Position numbers and translations under genes: made by a program | Part shown: positions 36,601-42,699 of the stretch, in pieces | How positions within the stretch are numbered: the first letter of the stretch is position 1 | Layout: each line of letters begins with the position of its first letter | The notes under the pieces: model-generated | The model's input: only the letters and a program-made list of their open reading frames with translations | Databases searched by the model: none | Told to the model about the DNA's origin: nothing | DNA from: Choristoneura fumiferana | Taxonomy: Eukaryota; Arthropoda; Insecta; Lepidoptera; Tortricidae | Assembly: GCF_025370935.1 (NCBI RefSeq) | Contig: NC_133485.1 | Span: 14,988,195-15,052,194 of the forward strand | DNA length: 64,000 nucleotides | Direction of reading: 5' to 3'

Positions 36601-39206
36601 TGCCTCGGTTGGAAGCGGCTTGCATCCACCGTGAACCTGCGACTTCCTCCATCTCGTTGGTGGACGTCCTACGCTGTGCTTGCCGATTCGCGGTGTCCAC
36701 TCGAGAACCTTTCGGTCCCAACGACCATCTGTTCTCCGTGCTTTATGGCCTGCCCATTGCCTTTTCAAAGAGCTAATTCGCTCTGGGGGATCTATTTACG
36801 TGGCTGTATATGAACACCGCGCTGCCTGTGCACCGTAAACACCTTCGGCAGCGTGTGCATCACCGACAAATACCCGGCCATGCTGGCCACTCTGAATGGC
36901 ATGTTGCTAGCGCTGGCGGTGCTATGCTCTTGGAGATTGCCTATAGTCTTTGAGTACCTATAGAAGGAGCATCCGTTTCTGATAAAATTAACTTTTGACT
37001 GCTGTTGCGTGCACAAAATATATCGGAAATGTTCATACAGTGAAAAATTAAATGGAATGGAAAATATCTAGGCTTAGTTAATCCGGCCGCGGTGTGGCAG
37101 GCCTATTTACGTGACTGGATATCACCATTACACCGCGGTGCCAGCGCACGACCCGACGCGCTCACCGTCAGCATTTCGGTGTGATGTTGTTTATATACAG
37201 CCACGTAAATAGGCCCCCGGCACTCTTCCGTCCCGACCCGCTGCCGTCTTGTATGTGTTTTGCACTACAGACTAATTTATTGAATCAGGCGTAAGGTACT
37301 TTACGGCCGTAATCAATGAAGTACCTATAAACAATTACTTTGCTCACCCGCGTCCTTATGATAGCTGTCTATGCAACAAATGTGTGTTCATGCAGCTCCT
37401 CCACATTGTAAGGATACTCAAATCTTCTTTCTACTCTATATGCATATTCGAAGAATAAGAATAATCTACCGGGTGTGGCCTGTAACACGAGCAAATCATT
37501 AAAACATAGATCCAGGGGGGGGACAGTCGCCTATACCGTACTAATTCACGTCGATAGCCCCGCCATCTCCTTTATCTAACCTAAAATAAAACAGATTGTT
37601 GTCGTTTGTTTCAGATAGATGTCACTGTAAGTTTAAGATCACAACATTTTATTAAAAAATATTTTGTCGTGGATAATTATCGCAAAAATTAACTATATTT
37701 TCGAAGTTGACAATCGTATTGTAATTTCTAATATAAAAGTCACATAATTGTATCCGATCAGTCGTTACAAATATTTTTTTGTGTAGCAACCCTCTTTGTC
37801 AGGCGTCTATTCGCGCGCAACAAGGAACAAGATGGCTACGTTACAATCGAAACTCAGACCACATAAAAAGTAAAGACAGTGCTGCAAACGGAAAAGTGAG
37901 GCTGGTTTAAACTTAACAAGACTGAATTCAAGCGGTCTCACTTCTCCTTGGAGCCCTGTTTTTACTTTTTATGTGGTTTGAGCTGGGAAGCAAAACCAGT
38001 AAAGTAAAAGAATACCTGTGACTAGCTATACGTATGGATGGATATATACATCAATGGTACTTGTTAAGAAATGTAGACGGTGCTTCAAAACCGTCTGCAT
38101 GAATGAGCCGAGAGAGGGCTCTCTATTCCCTGTATGTAATTACTACTCTTTGCATAGATCGTACTCGTGAAACTGAACAACATTCATACAAATTAAATAA
38201 TGCTATCAATGTACGCCATCCTAGACCCCCACCTTGTAGGTAGTATTACTTATTCTGTGCCCCAACTGACGTAGCCTGTCACCCTGTCACGCTACAAACA
38301 TCAAGCATTTTGCTTTAAATTGGTTCTTCGAATAAACTTTAAAGTGTACCTAATAAAAATAAATATTTTTAAAAGTCGCTGAACTAATGTTGTTCAGTTT
38401 GACGAGTACGATCTATGTTTTAATTATTTTCTCGTGTTACAGGTCACACTCGGTATAAGCGTCAACGTTAAGCGGCAATTACAGCAGCAGGGCTACTCCG
38501 AAACTCGAAACTCGAAGTTCGTGTCGTGCGGTCCCTCTCGCTCTCGTATTAAATAGTATAGGTAAGTGTCAGAGGGACCGCACGACACGAACTTCGAGTT
38601 TCGAGTTTCGGAGTAGGCCTGCAGGGCTACTCCGAAACTCGAAACTCGAAGTTCGTGTCGTGCGGTCCCTCTCGCTCTCGTATCTAACAGTGTAAGTGTC
38701 AGAGGGACCGCACGACACGAACTTCGAGTTTCGAGTTTCGGAGTAGCCCAGCTGTGTCGTTCACCTAATGCGGTCGCCGAATTTGTTTCAAACTACTTTG
38801 GCGAACGATCGTCGTCTTTACATTAGTCTGTCCGTCTACTGCGGCGGCCATATTAAGGCGGTGGCAGCTGTCGTTCACCTAATGCGGTCGCCGAATTTGT
38901 TTCAAACTACTTCGGTGAACGAACGTCGTCTTTACGTCTGTCCGTCTACTGCGGCGGCCATATTAAAGCGGTGGCAGCTGTCGCTCGCCGAATGCGGCCG
39001 ACTACCGTGTTCTTTACACTTTTGCGGTCGCCGCATGCAGCATGCGGCTAACGACTCAGTGTAATTGCCGCTTTAGGCTATGATTTGATTTTAGTACACT
39101 AAGGTACAGGTAGTTATTTTTGTACACGACTAATTAAAATTCTTCTTTCAGAATGGTCATGCGAGAAAAAAGAAAAGGGATACTTCAAAGTGAACATGAT
39201 ACATGA
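15690..39206 (+). CDS. Ir75: Ionotropic receptor, IR75 clade (first of tandem pair), 13 exons
   Basis: Predicted 643-aa divergent ionotropic glutamate receptor, expected in dendrites of olfactory neurons as a ligand-gated cation channel subunit (family knowledge; IR75s usually sense acids with IR8a). Exons: 15690-15831, 16767-16915, 17712-17865, 25073-25352, 27132-27304, 28046-28133, 28675-28813, 29480-29579, 32073-32251, 34229-34336, 34737-34903, 36008-36205, 39152-39206; all have GT-AG ends and phases that join in frame. Signal peptide about aa 1-16 (MKLFLSFTLCLGLAFC). S1 ligand-binding half about aa 240-330 with the likely carboxylate-binding Arg309 (TQER). M1 about 346-366, pore SWADVLILTIGAVLQQGC about 383-400, M3 ending AYSANIVVLL about 425-434, S2 about 440-590, M4 about 599-622. 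No amino-terminal domain of the iGluR type. Start chosen at the Met before the signal peptide; an in-frame ATG lies at 15648. Intron 3 is 7.2 kb. Exon 2 start was set by gap-free alignment to the second gene. Orthologue letter within IR75 not assigned. Confidence 0.88.
16335..16645 (+). mobile_element. RTE-type LINE 3' end in IR intron 1
   Basis: Reads GVSLRDRI-like, then WRWGRKVLEWRPRIGKRN and VGRPPTTW in shifted frames, with a GATGATGATGATG tail at 16630. Confidence 0.75.
17040..17155 (-). mobile_element. tRNA-derived SINE fragment (family B)
   Basis: GAGAACAAACATTC and CTCAAGCTT.GTAGTCA match the SINE copies at 18785 and 26693, but the tRNA-like part is decayed. Confidence 0.6.
17229..17614. 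mobile_element. TIR element with internal repeats, 97 bp upstream of IR exon 3
   Basis: Long inverted ends (GGCGGCCGATCGTAAAATCC on the left, mirrored on the right) enclose several copies of CATTTCATGATATG and GAATTTCATGATCTGCC in both orientations. Non-coding. Confidence 0.8.
17638..17670. repeat. Terminus of the GTCCGACACG...TTGGCCG dispersed repeat
   Basis: GCGACACGCACTTGGCCGTT lies 40-70 bp before the exon 3 acceptor, so repeat sequence forms part of the 3' end of intron 2. Confidence 0.6.
17880..18070. repeat. Dispersed repeat (GCTCGGTCGCCCAGGTACT end)
   Basis: The end GAGCAAAGCTCGGTCGCCCA resembles 42460-42485 and 42700-42720, where the family is interrupted by a MITE. Confidence 0.55.
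18424..18645. mobile_element. Hairpin MITE in IR intron 3
   Basis: GTACCACTACCATGAGTTTA at 18476 pairs with the arm ending at 18616 across about 60 bp. Weaker outer pairing CACGTTCACCG / CGGCCAACGTG extends it. Confidence 0.8.
18785..19058 (-). mobile_element. tRNA-derived SINE (family B)
   Basis: On the minus strand box A-like TGGCCTAGTGATTAG and box B GGTTTGATTCC sit at the head, followed by a shared body. It matches 26693-26948. Box spacing is tRNA-like, but it is a repeat, not a tRNA gene. Confidence 0.8.
19530..20015. repeat. Lepidopteran dispersed repeat (ATAGGGATAAAATC type)
   Basis: Starts with TACTAATATTATAAATGTGA and contains two diverged units of CCCATGGGATAGGGATAAAA plus CCGCTGAGCTTAG. 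It ends in ACTAGT. Possibly a non-autonomous Helitron or LINE-derived piece; class not settled. Confidence 0.65.
20184..20380 (-). mobile_element. tRNA-derived SINE copy (family A)
   Basis: Same as 6193-6570 but with a deletion in the tRNA-like region and changes in box A. Confidence 0.8.
20381..21160. other. Unassigned part of IR intron 3
   Basis: AT-rich with a short GTCA microsatellite (20800-20830). No gene or repeat family was recognised apart from the inverted repeat ending at 20887. Confidence 0.4.
22067..23110. repeat. Imperfect inverted duplication
   Basis: 22067-22275 pairs with 22722-22870 and, after an inserted hairpin, 23070-23110. The sequence GCCGTGATAAGCTT...CATTGATACGACGTACCTAC on the right matches the left arm in reverse. 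Confidence 0.75.
22885..23069. mobile_element. GC-rich hairpin inserted in the right arm
   Basis: AGCCGCGTATCCATTAAAGC and GGATACGCGGCT close a GC-rich hairpin with inner GCAGCCTC / GAGGCTGC. Confidence 0.75.
23159..23405. mobile_element. TIR unit, ~247 bp
   Basis: TAGATCTGTTCACTCACGAA is mirrored by TTCGTTAGTGAACAGATCTA. GCCCCTCCAC / GTGGAGGGC pair further in. Confidence 0.7.
24035..24393. mobile_element. TIR MITE, 359 bp (intact copy)
   Basis: ATACCGAGTGTGGCCTGTAA pairs imperfectly with the end GGCTACACCCGGTAT. Inner GATCGTACTCGTCA-type arms match too. An interrupted copy is at 37467-38455. Confidence 0.75.
24785..25017. repeat. Repeat fragment plus half of a hairpin-family element
   Basis: 24785-24910 resembles 53490-53590 (TTTTCCAGTGCAAAAT). 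24920-25017 carries the TTGCCGTCCCGCTG...TTTAATACGAGAGTGAG core of the hairpin family described at 30287. It lies 55 bp upstream of IR exon 4. Confidence 0.65.
25380..25662. mobile_element. TIR MITE enclosing a LINE end
   Basis: CTTAAGGCCGCGTTTCCACC and the mirrored GTGGAAACGCAGCCTTAAG close the element. Inside is an RTE-type tail (CAGTGGACGTCTTCCGGCTG, ATGATGATG). It starts 28 bp after exon 4. Confidence 0.75.
25690..25885. repeat. Dispersed repeat with CAGACAGACAGAC track
   Basis: Reverse copy of the family at 250-435 (CTACGGTGCCACAGAACCCA, ACACCCCTTTTTGCG). Confidence 0.7.
25995..26230 (-). mobile_element. tRNA-derived SINE copy (family A)
   Basis: A nearly intact tRNA-like core at 26045-26118 on the minus strand, with the same flanks as 6193-6400. 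Confidence 0.8.
26253..26614 (-). mobile_element. SINE family A core inside ~97-bp inverted repeats
   Basis: The left arm 26253-26350 and right arm 26518-26614 are near-perfect inverted repeats (TTTTACGGGTATCCCGTGAA on the left). The tRNA-like core lies at 26357-26432 on the minus strand. Confidence 0.8.
26693..26948 (-). mobile_element. tRNA-derived SINE (family B)
   Basis: Second full copy of the 18785-19058 element, with box B GGTTCGAATCC on the minus strand. Confidence 0.8.
26955..27114. mobile_element. MITE 17 bp upstream of IR exon 5
   Basis: CCCCCTTATTCATAAA and its mirror are flanked by TTA on each side, as for PIF/Harbinger-type elements. The right end abuts the polypyrimidine/acceptor of exon 5 (27132). 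Confidence 0.8.
27391..27525. mobile_element. MITE downstream of IR exon 5
   Basis: GGGGCTGTTTCACCACCATT is mirrored by AATGGATGGTGAAACAGGAC; an inner AGACGG / CCGTCT pairing is also present. Confidence 0.75.
27565..27665 (-). mobile_element. LINE/SINE 3' end fragment
   Basis: ATCATCCCAGCCTATAACGT and CCACTGCTG.GCACAGGCCT are the reverse of the family at 13719 and 59510. Confidence 0.7.
28240..28500. repeat. Dispersed repeat (GGGTTCCGTACCC ... GCGAGTCCGACA)
   Basis: Short member of the 3999-5141 family in IR intron 6, with a CTGTCTGTCTGTCTG track. Confidence 0.7.
28543..28655. mobile_element. Hairpin-family copy, 20 bp upstream of IR exon 7
   Basis: CTCCTACGAAATTTTAAATT and TTTGTAGTATAAG ends with an AGTCCCTCTC / GGGACGG core: a diverged member of the family at 30287. 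Confidence 0.65.
29640..30255 (+). mobile_element. LINE 3' ends (CR1 tail fragment, then Jockey/CR1-type end)
   Basis: 29640-29715 matches the CR1 family 3' region (ACAAGCACTTATGAACGTCA). 29780-30255 reads IYNKLPLNIKNINSNTLFIA and KLKKIY then stop, the usual C-terminus of a Jockey/CR1 ORF2, followed by a 3' UTR ending in AATAAATAAATAC. Confidence 0.7.
30287..30510. mobile_element. Hairpin-family element and adjoining half copy
   Basis: 30287-30416 is a full hairpin (ACTACGAAGTTGAAAATTCG ... TTTCGTATAGTAG). 30417-30510 is a second, one-armed copy. Confidence 0.75.
30580..30812 (+). mobile_element. GC-rich element carrying a nested hairpin, copy A
   Basis: Outer parts GCGGGCGCACGCCTGCGAGT (left) and CGCGACGCGTGCAGTTAGCG (right) surround a full hairpin-family element (about 30628-30757). 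The same outer/inner arrangement is at 35365-35595 (reverse) and 51950-52155. Confidence 0.7.
30825..31058. mobile_element. TIR MITE, copy 1
   Basis: AACGTTTGGCAACCTGTTTC and GAAACAGGTTGCCAAACGTT form the ends. The inner arms repeat TTTCGCAAC / GCGAAATGA. Copy 2 is at 36319-36538. Confidence 0.85.
31368..31517. mobile_element. Hairpin MITE in IR intron 8
   Basis: TCTATGCCTGTGGTTTT and AAAACCACAGGCATAGA are exact inverted repeats. Confidence 0.75.
31518..32072. other. Unassigned end of IR intron 8
   Basis: No gene, RNA or repeat recognised before the exon 9 acceptor. Confidence 0.4.
32262..32400. mobile_element. Hairpin-family copy, 10 bp after IR exon 9
   Basis: TGCAAAATTCGAACTTCGTA, CTTGCTATCCCGCTGACGC and TTTAATACGGGAGTGAGAG are family landmarks. 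Confidence 0.7.
32405..32516. mobile_element. Hairpin MITE
   Basis: TAAGCCGGGTCTCCACTGAG pairs with CTCAGTAGAAACCCGGCTTTA. A truncated hairpin-family arm follows at 32540-32580. Confidence 0.75.
32690..33130 (-). mobile_element. Probable LINE 3' region (minus)
   Basis: On the minus strand a GC-rich stretch leads into GTCCCGAATAAATC and an A-rich tail with TTTCATTTTCATTTT, typical of a LINE 3' UTR. No clear coding match. Confidence 0.45.
33131..33953. other. Unassigned part of IR intron 9
   Basis: No gene or defined repeat recognised. Confidence 0.4.
33954..34043. mobile_element. Hairpin MITE, ~90 bp
   Basis: CGGTAATTAGATCGAGTGCA pairs with the reverse sequence ending TCTAATCACCG. Confidence 0.7.
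34368..34600 (-). repeat. tRNA-like SINE fragment in IR intron 10
   Basis: A box B-like GGGTTCAAACC occurs on the minus strand at about 34380-34392. The rest is degraded. Confidence 0.45.
34985..35233 (+). mobile_element. LINE 3' end (CATCAGGAGACCCACTTG type)
   Basis: ATCTCTTACCATCAGGAGAC, TTGCCATCCAATCGAATAAA and an A-run. The same end in reverse is at 59805-59870. Confidence 0.7.
35365..35595 (-). mobile_element. GC-rich element carrying a nested hairpin, copy B (inverted)
   Basis: GCGCTAACTGCGCACGCGTC on the left is the reverse of copy A's right part. The nested hairpin lies at about 35428-35536. Confidence 0.7.
35632..35885. mobile_element. Large palindrome in IR intron 11
   Basis: GCATGCTCTCCACACCGCTG and CAGCGGTGTGGAGAGCATGC are exact mirror parts. 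ACGGAATCGCAGTGACGC and its reverse close the ends. A partial copy is at 59695-59805. Confidence 0.75.
36319..36538. mobile_element. TIR MITE, copy 2
   Basis: Same ends and interior as 30825-31058, including the shared TTCTACACGATGGCCC. Confidence 0.85.
36548..36775 (-). mobile_element. RTE-type LINE 3' end (minus)
   Basis: On the minus strand WDRKVLEWTPRIGKHSVGRP and PTRW are readable, then GGAGGCCTATGTCCAACAGT. Confidence 0.75.
36792..37212. mobile_element. TIR-bounded element enclosing the captured exon fragment
   Basis: CTATTTACGTGGCTGTATAT at 36792-36811 is the exact reverse complement of 37193-37212. Between them lie the exon-12 copy (36813-36956), about 130 bp of unassigned sequence, and a palindromic section from about 37091 whose left arm is a diverged version of the same end. 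It is either one MITE-like element that captured an exon piece, or two copies of the same MITE on either side of a separate duplication. No transposase is present. Confidence 0.6.
36813..36956 (+). pseudogene. Degraded copy of IR exon 12 (M4-coding part) inside the last intron
   Basis: This stretch closely resembles the end of exon 12 (about 36070-36211), including nearly unbroken identity around CCCGGCCATGCTGGCCACTC and GGCATGTTGCTAGCG. It reads CLCTVNTFGSVCITDKYPAM in the original frame, then an indel near 36930 shifts the frame. It has no clear acceptor or donor, so it looks like a non-functional partial duplicate about 740 bp downstream of the source exon. Inverted repeats flank it (36792-36811 and 37193-37212). 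Confidence 0.85.
37467..38455. mobile_element. TIR MITE copy interrupted by ~640 bp
   Basis: Ends match 24035-24393 (TACCGGGTGTGGCCTGTAAC; GTCACACTCGGTA). Between about 37515 and 38155 lies unrelated sequence, including a hairpin at 37853-37985 (CCACATAAAAAGTAAAGACA / mirrored). Confidence 0.7.
38469..39074. mobile_element. TIR-bounded array: two hairpins plus a tandem repeat
   Basis: Ends TAAGCGGCAATTACA / TGTAATTGCCGCTTTA. Inside are two near-identical hairpin-family elements head to tail (38488-38622 and 38623-38750), then a ~110-bp GC-rich unit (TCGTTCACCTAATGCGGTCG) twice plus a partial third, starting at 38757, 38871 and 38981. Confidence 0.75.
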
Positions 39207-39223
39207 AGATTAGTCTAAATAAT

Positions 39224-39339
39224 AATAAAACATAGGACAACGTTAGAAAACGAAAACAAATTAGATAAATCACTTAAATATTATACACTTCACTTATTGC
39301 ACCATAAACTCTTTTATGAAAAATTGATAAACAAATAAA
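39224..39339 (+). promoter_or_regulatory. Candidate polyadenylation signals of the first IR gene
   Basis: AATAAA occurs at 39224-39229, 18 bp after the stop codon, and again at 39334-39339. The second is more usually spaced for a 3' UTR. No transcript evidence is available. Confidence 0.4.
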
Positions 39340-41075
39340 TACAGCATATTTTCAATATTCTCGTTTCATTTCTTTTACCTTTTTTTAGATGAGTACCTAT
39401 TACTTGTTTTATATTTTTATGTGTGTAGGAAACTCTATTTTTGCCGCCCCATTGTACCTTTTTAAAACTTGTTTGACCTTTATCCTCTGAAATCTGCCGC
39501 CCCACTAGGACGCCTATACGGCCTATTGACAAATCCAGGACTGAATTGAGACCTAAGTAAATGTTTTCTTTACATCTGATCATAACACAACTATTCAAGT
39601 TTATTTTACAATGAAAATAAGTACCTACAATAAAAATAATCAATTTGACAATGTGAATTCACAACATAATTTTTGTGAACTTTCACTAGAATTTTTGAGA
39701 AATCCCGGAATTTCAATACAATTCCCACGCGTTAGCAAAACCACGGGTGAAGGCTAGTCTCAAATAATTAAATATTTAAAGAAAATAAAAAAAAGTTTTA
39801 AGTTCATGGACACAATGTATATTAATTACATTTAAAAAATCACAGTTTACTACACAACACGTTTTTTTGGCGCATTTAACCTTTTCGCCGCCACGTCAAA
39901 TACAAAAGACATCACACCCATACGCCAGGCTTCTATATTGCAATGCCTTGAACCTTAACACAATGCAACGAAGGTTGCTTTTGATTGAAATAATGGACGT
40001 ATATATAGGTTGTTGGCGTCGAAAAGGTTAATTCTATCCAAACGAGGAAACGGAGTTATAGGTTGGAACAATGTTTTACATCATATTTTGTCGGATAAGT
40101 TCGTATATTTGTCTTGCTTTCTCAATTAATTTCAGCAAACTTGAGAATGCAAGATAAATATGAACTGTTCCAACAAAATACTTTGGTAAAACAGTATTCC
40201 CTCTTGGGTTACATACAAATTTGTAGTTATTTTATGACAAACTATACGCTATAAACGGCCGTATCTATATTATTCAGTGTTAGCAGAGCCCTGCTTTTAA
40301 GCGAAATGTATGCAGTGTGAAGTAATTTTAAATTAGACAGATGGGCCCCCTTTAATTGTTAATTGTATTTAATATTTATTATTTGTTGTATTAGCGGCAA
40401 TAGAAGGTCACATTACGTACTCGTATACAGACATAGGGCTGTATCTCAAATATTAATAACATTAATAAAATAGGGTTCCATTTGTCGCACTATGGGTACA
40501 AAATCATAAAAATGACAAAAAAATTAACTAGAAATTATGTAACTAAACACAGATTAATAAAAAATAATAGGAACAAATGTAAATGTGTAAGTCTTCTAAA
40601 CAGTGGGCCAATTCTAAATTCATGTTATTAAATGCCAACTGAAGTTAAAAAAAAGAAATAAATAAGTTGATTAAAATCTACAATTACAAACATACACACA
40701 ATGAAATAAAGGTTAATTCATTATAATATCCCATTCTATACAAAAAAAAAAATACATTGAGATGGACTATTAATTAAGTTAATTGTGTGCAATTTTATAT
40801 TATGCATAAACAATCTAGGCAAGAGAAAGTTGTGTTGAAAGCAGAACCTTAGACTTTGACAAGACAATCATACTAAAAAGTCCCCACTCCTCAGAGGTGA
40901 GCCTTAGGGGGGAGCACAAAGATCTGTTTTTTGTTTTTGTTTAGACATTTTGAATAATGTGTCATAATTATAAACTAGACTACCTTCTGCTTTTACCCTT
41001 TCCATCTAAACCCCCTGTGTGAGCACTTATTTACTAAGCTAAACAAGACTTGCAATAGCAAGATTAGTCATATTT
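39340..41075. other. Intergenic region between first IR gene and BTB gene
   Basis: Contains a MITE at 39876-40031 (TTAACCTTTTCGCCGCCA mirrored) and a looser hairpin at 40087-40178. The remainder includes the 3' UTR side of the BTB gene and AT-rich sequence. Confidence 0.6.
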
Positions 41076-42052
41076 TCACAGCATTTGACTGTGACTAAAC
41101 TCTGGTTTAATAACCCGAGTTTTTTTCATCAACTGATGCGCTCCCTGAACTACTTCATTCAACTTCGGAGTTTTCCGTAGTATACCAAATGTCAACTCAG
41201 AGATCCTGTTTTCAAACGCAAAATCTAGCAGCGAGTAAAAATTCTCAGGAGTCACCGTCTGCACCAGCTTTGTGATGCATTCTGCTTCTAAGTTCTCAAT
41301 AAAATAGTAATTTGCAAGAAGAAGCAATGGTTGCAATGTACCTTCAGGCAGGACACCCAAGTACAAGTAATCCTTTAATTGTTGTAGTGTCTCTAACGTG
41401 ACACCCGCAACTTCTATACGATTATTTGCAGTCTCTTTCCAAGATCCATTAAACATTGTACTGAAGACATCACTGTGCGCAGCCAGGCAGGCTTTATGCA
41501 CGGGTACACTACCTTCCGCTGTACACAGGTAGAAATCTATAGATTCCGTGTCATTATAAAGTTTGGAATAAATCAACTCCTTTTTACTAACATTTATCTC
41601 AATTTCCAAGTGGTATATATTGACATGTCTGCAGCTAGAGTCGTGTGATATCTCGCCCATTTCGTTCCAGTACTTGTCATCAGTACAAATCCATTCTTCA
41701 GTGTAGTTAGCAGTGGCACAAGTAACAACCAGTTTAACTGGAGAGGTTTTCGCCAGTTCATGCTTTTTCGCTAGCACGCTAGGTCTCAGAAAGTAGCTGG
41801 TTTTGTCAATTTTAAATTTAAAACGCACTTTGGCAGAGTCATCGATGTTATATTCTTCGCTGACTATTTCTGTAGCACAGTCAATTTTAGTGTTGAATGA
41901 GAGAGCAAACTTTATCTTCAGACACGGGCCTAGACGTTCTACAATAGTTCTGAAATATAGAAATGATTTAATTAGATCAAGAAGAGAATCAGAGACTGGA
42001 ATTAAATACAGTTATAAACTTATACAATTATCAAAAATACATACAGCAGCAT
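41076..42052 (-). CDS. BTB/POZ domain protein with BACK-like C terminus (SPOP-like)
   Basis: The main exon 41949-41076 encodes 290 residues ending at a stop on the minus strand. The BTB fold is clear: DFYLCTAEGSVPVHKACLAA, then HSDVFSTMFNGSWKE, then the YLYLGVLPE strand-helix step and LANYYFIENLEAECITKL. A BACK-like helical stretch follows (VTPENFYSLLDFAFENRISE). The N-terminal ~140 residues are beta-rich and may be a diverged MATH-like region; I do not recognise them. BTB proteins of this kind often act as adaptors for CUL3 ubiquitin ligases (family knowledge). The exon begins after a TTTCAG acceptor, so an upstream exon is required. The best candidate is 42052-42045, which gives only ATG CTG CT before GTATGT and joins in phase for a 293-aa product. 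The gene sits antisense between the two IR genes. Confidence 0.8.
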
Positions 42053-42483
42053 TACGTTGCACGTCCGATTAGTTGAAAGAAATCGTATTGTGAATAGGAC
42101 GTTTAACTATCTTTTAATTAATACTGATACATCCATGCAATTTCCCAGATTGCAATTTTAATCATTTGTTTGTATTTACTTCGCTGCTATGCTACTCTTT
42201 ACACCAACACCATAAAAATGTCACGCATCGCATTTGACGGATTTTTGACAGTTGACATTTTAATTTTTTTACTTTATTTTCATTCAGGGATAGGCAAAAG
42301 GAAAAGGAAATAAGCCTATACAGCTTAAAGCCTGATACATTATAACCTTTTATATTGAAACGAAGAATTCTCGAAGTTTCGATTAAATTTAAGAACTAGC
42401 ATAGAATATGAACTATCTTGGTCTCATGTCTCGATAAGCACTTGTATTAAAGATTTAGCCCCAGCGAAGCTCAGTCGCTCAGG

Positions 42484-42698
42484 TACCGTAAACTGCTTCA
42501 ACTTTGCCCTCTGGTCCCAACATTGCCTGATTTGATTAAGAGTCGATAACTTAGCACCCGTATCTAAACTTTTATCCCCGTAATAATAATTCTCGTATAG
42601 ATAAAAGTTTAAAAACCTTTACGGGTGCTAAGTTATCGACTCTAAATCAAATCAGGCAATTTTGGGGCCAAAGGGCAAAGTTGATGCAGTTTACGGTA
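42484..42698. mobile_element. Hairpin MITE upstream of the BTB gene
   Basis: CGTAAACTGCTTCAACTTTG pairs with the arm ending GCAGTTTACGG. TCAGGTAC occurs on both sides, suggesting an 8-bp target duplication within the GCTCAGTCGC repeat. Confidence 0.8.
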
Positions 42699-42699
42699 G

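Noticed and set aside
38757..39060. 98-aa ORF with repeated residues
   Set aside because: It is a reading of the GC-rich tandem repeat inside a TIR element.
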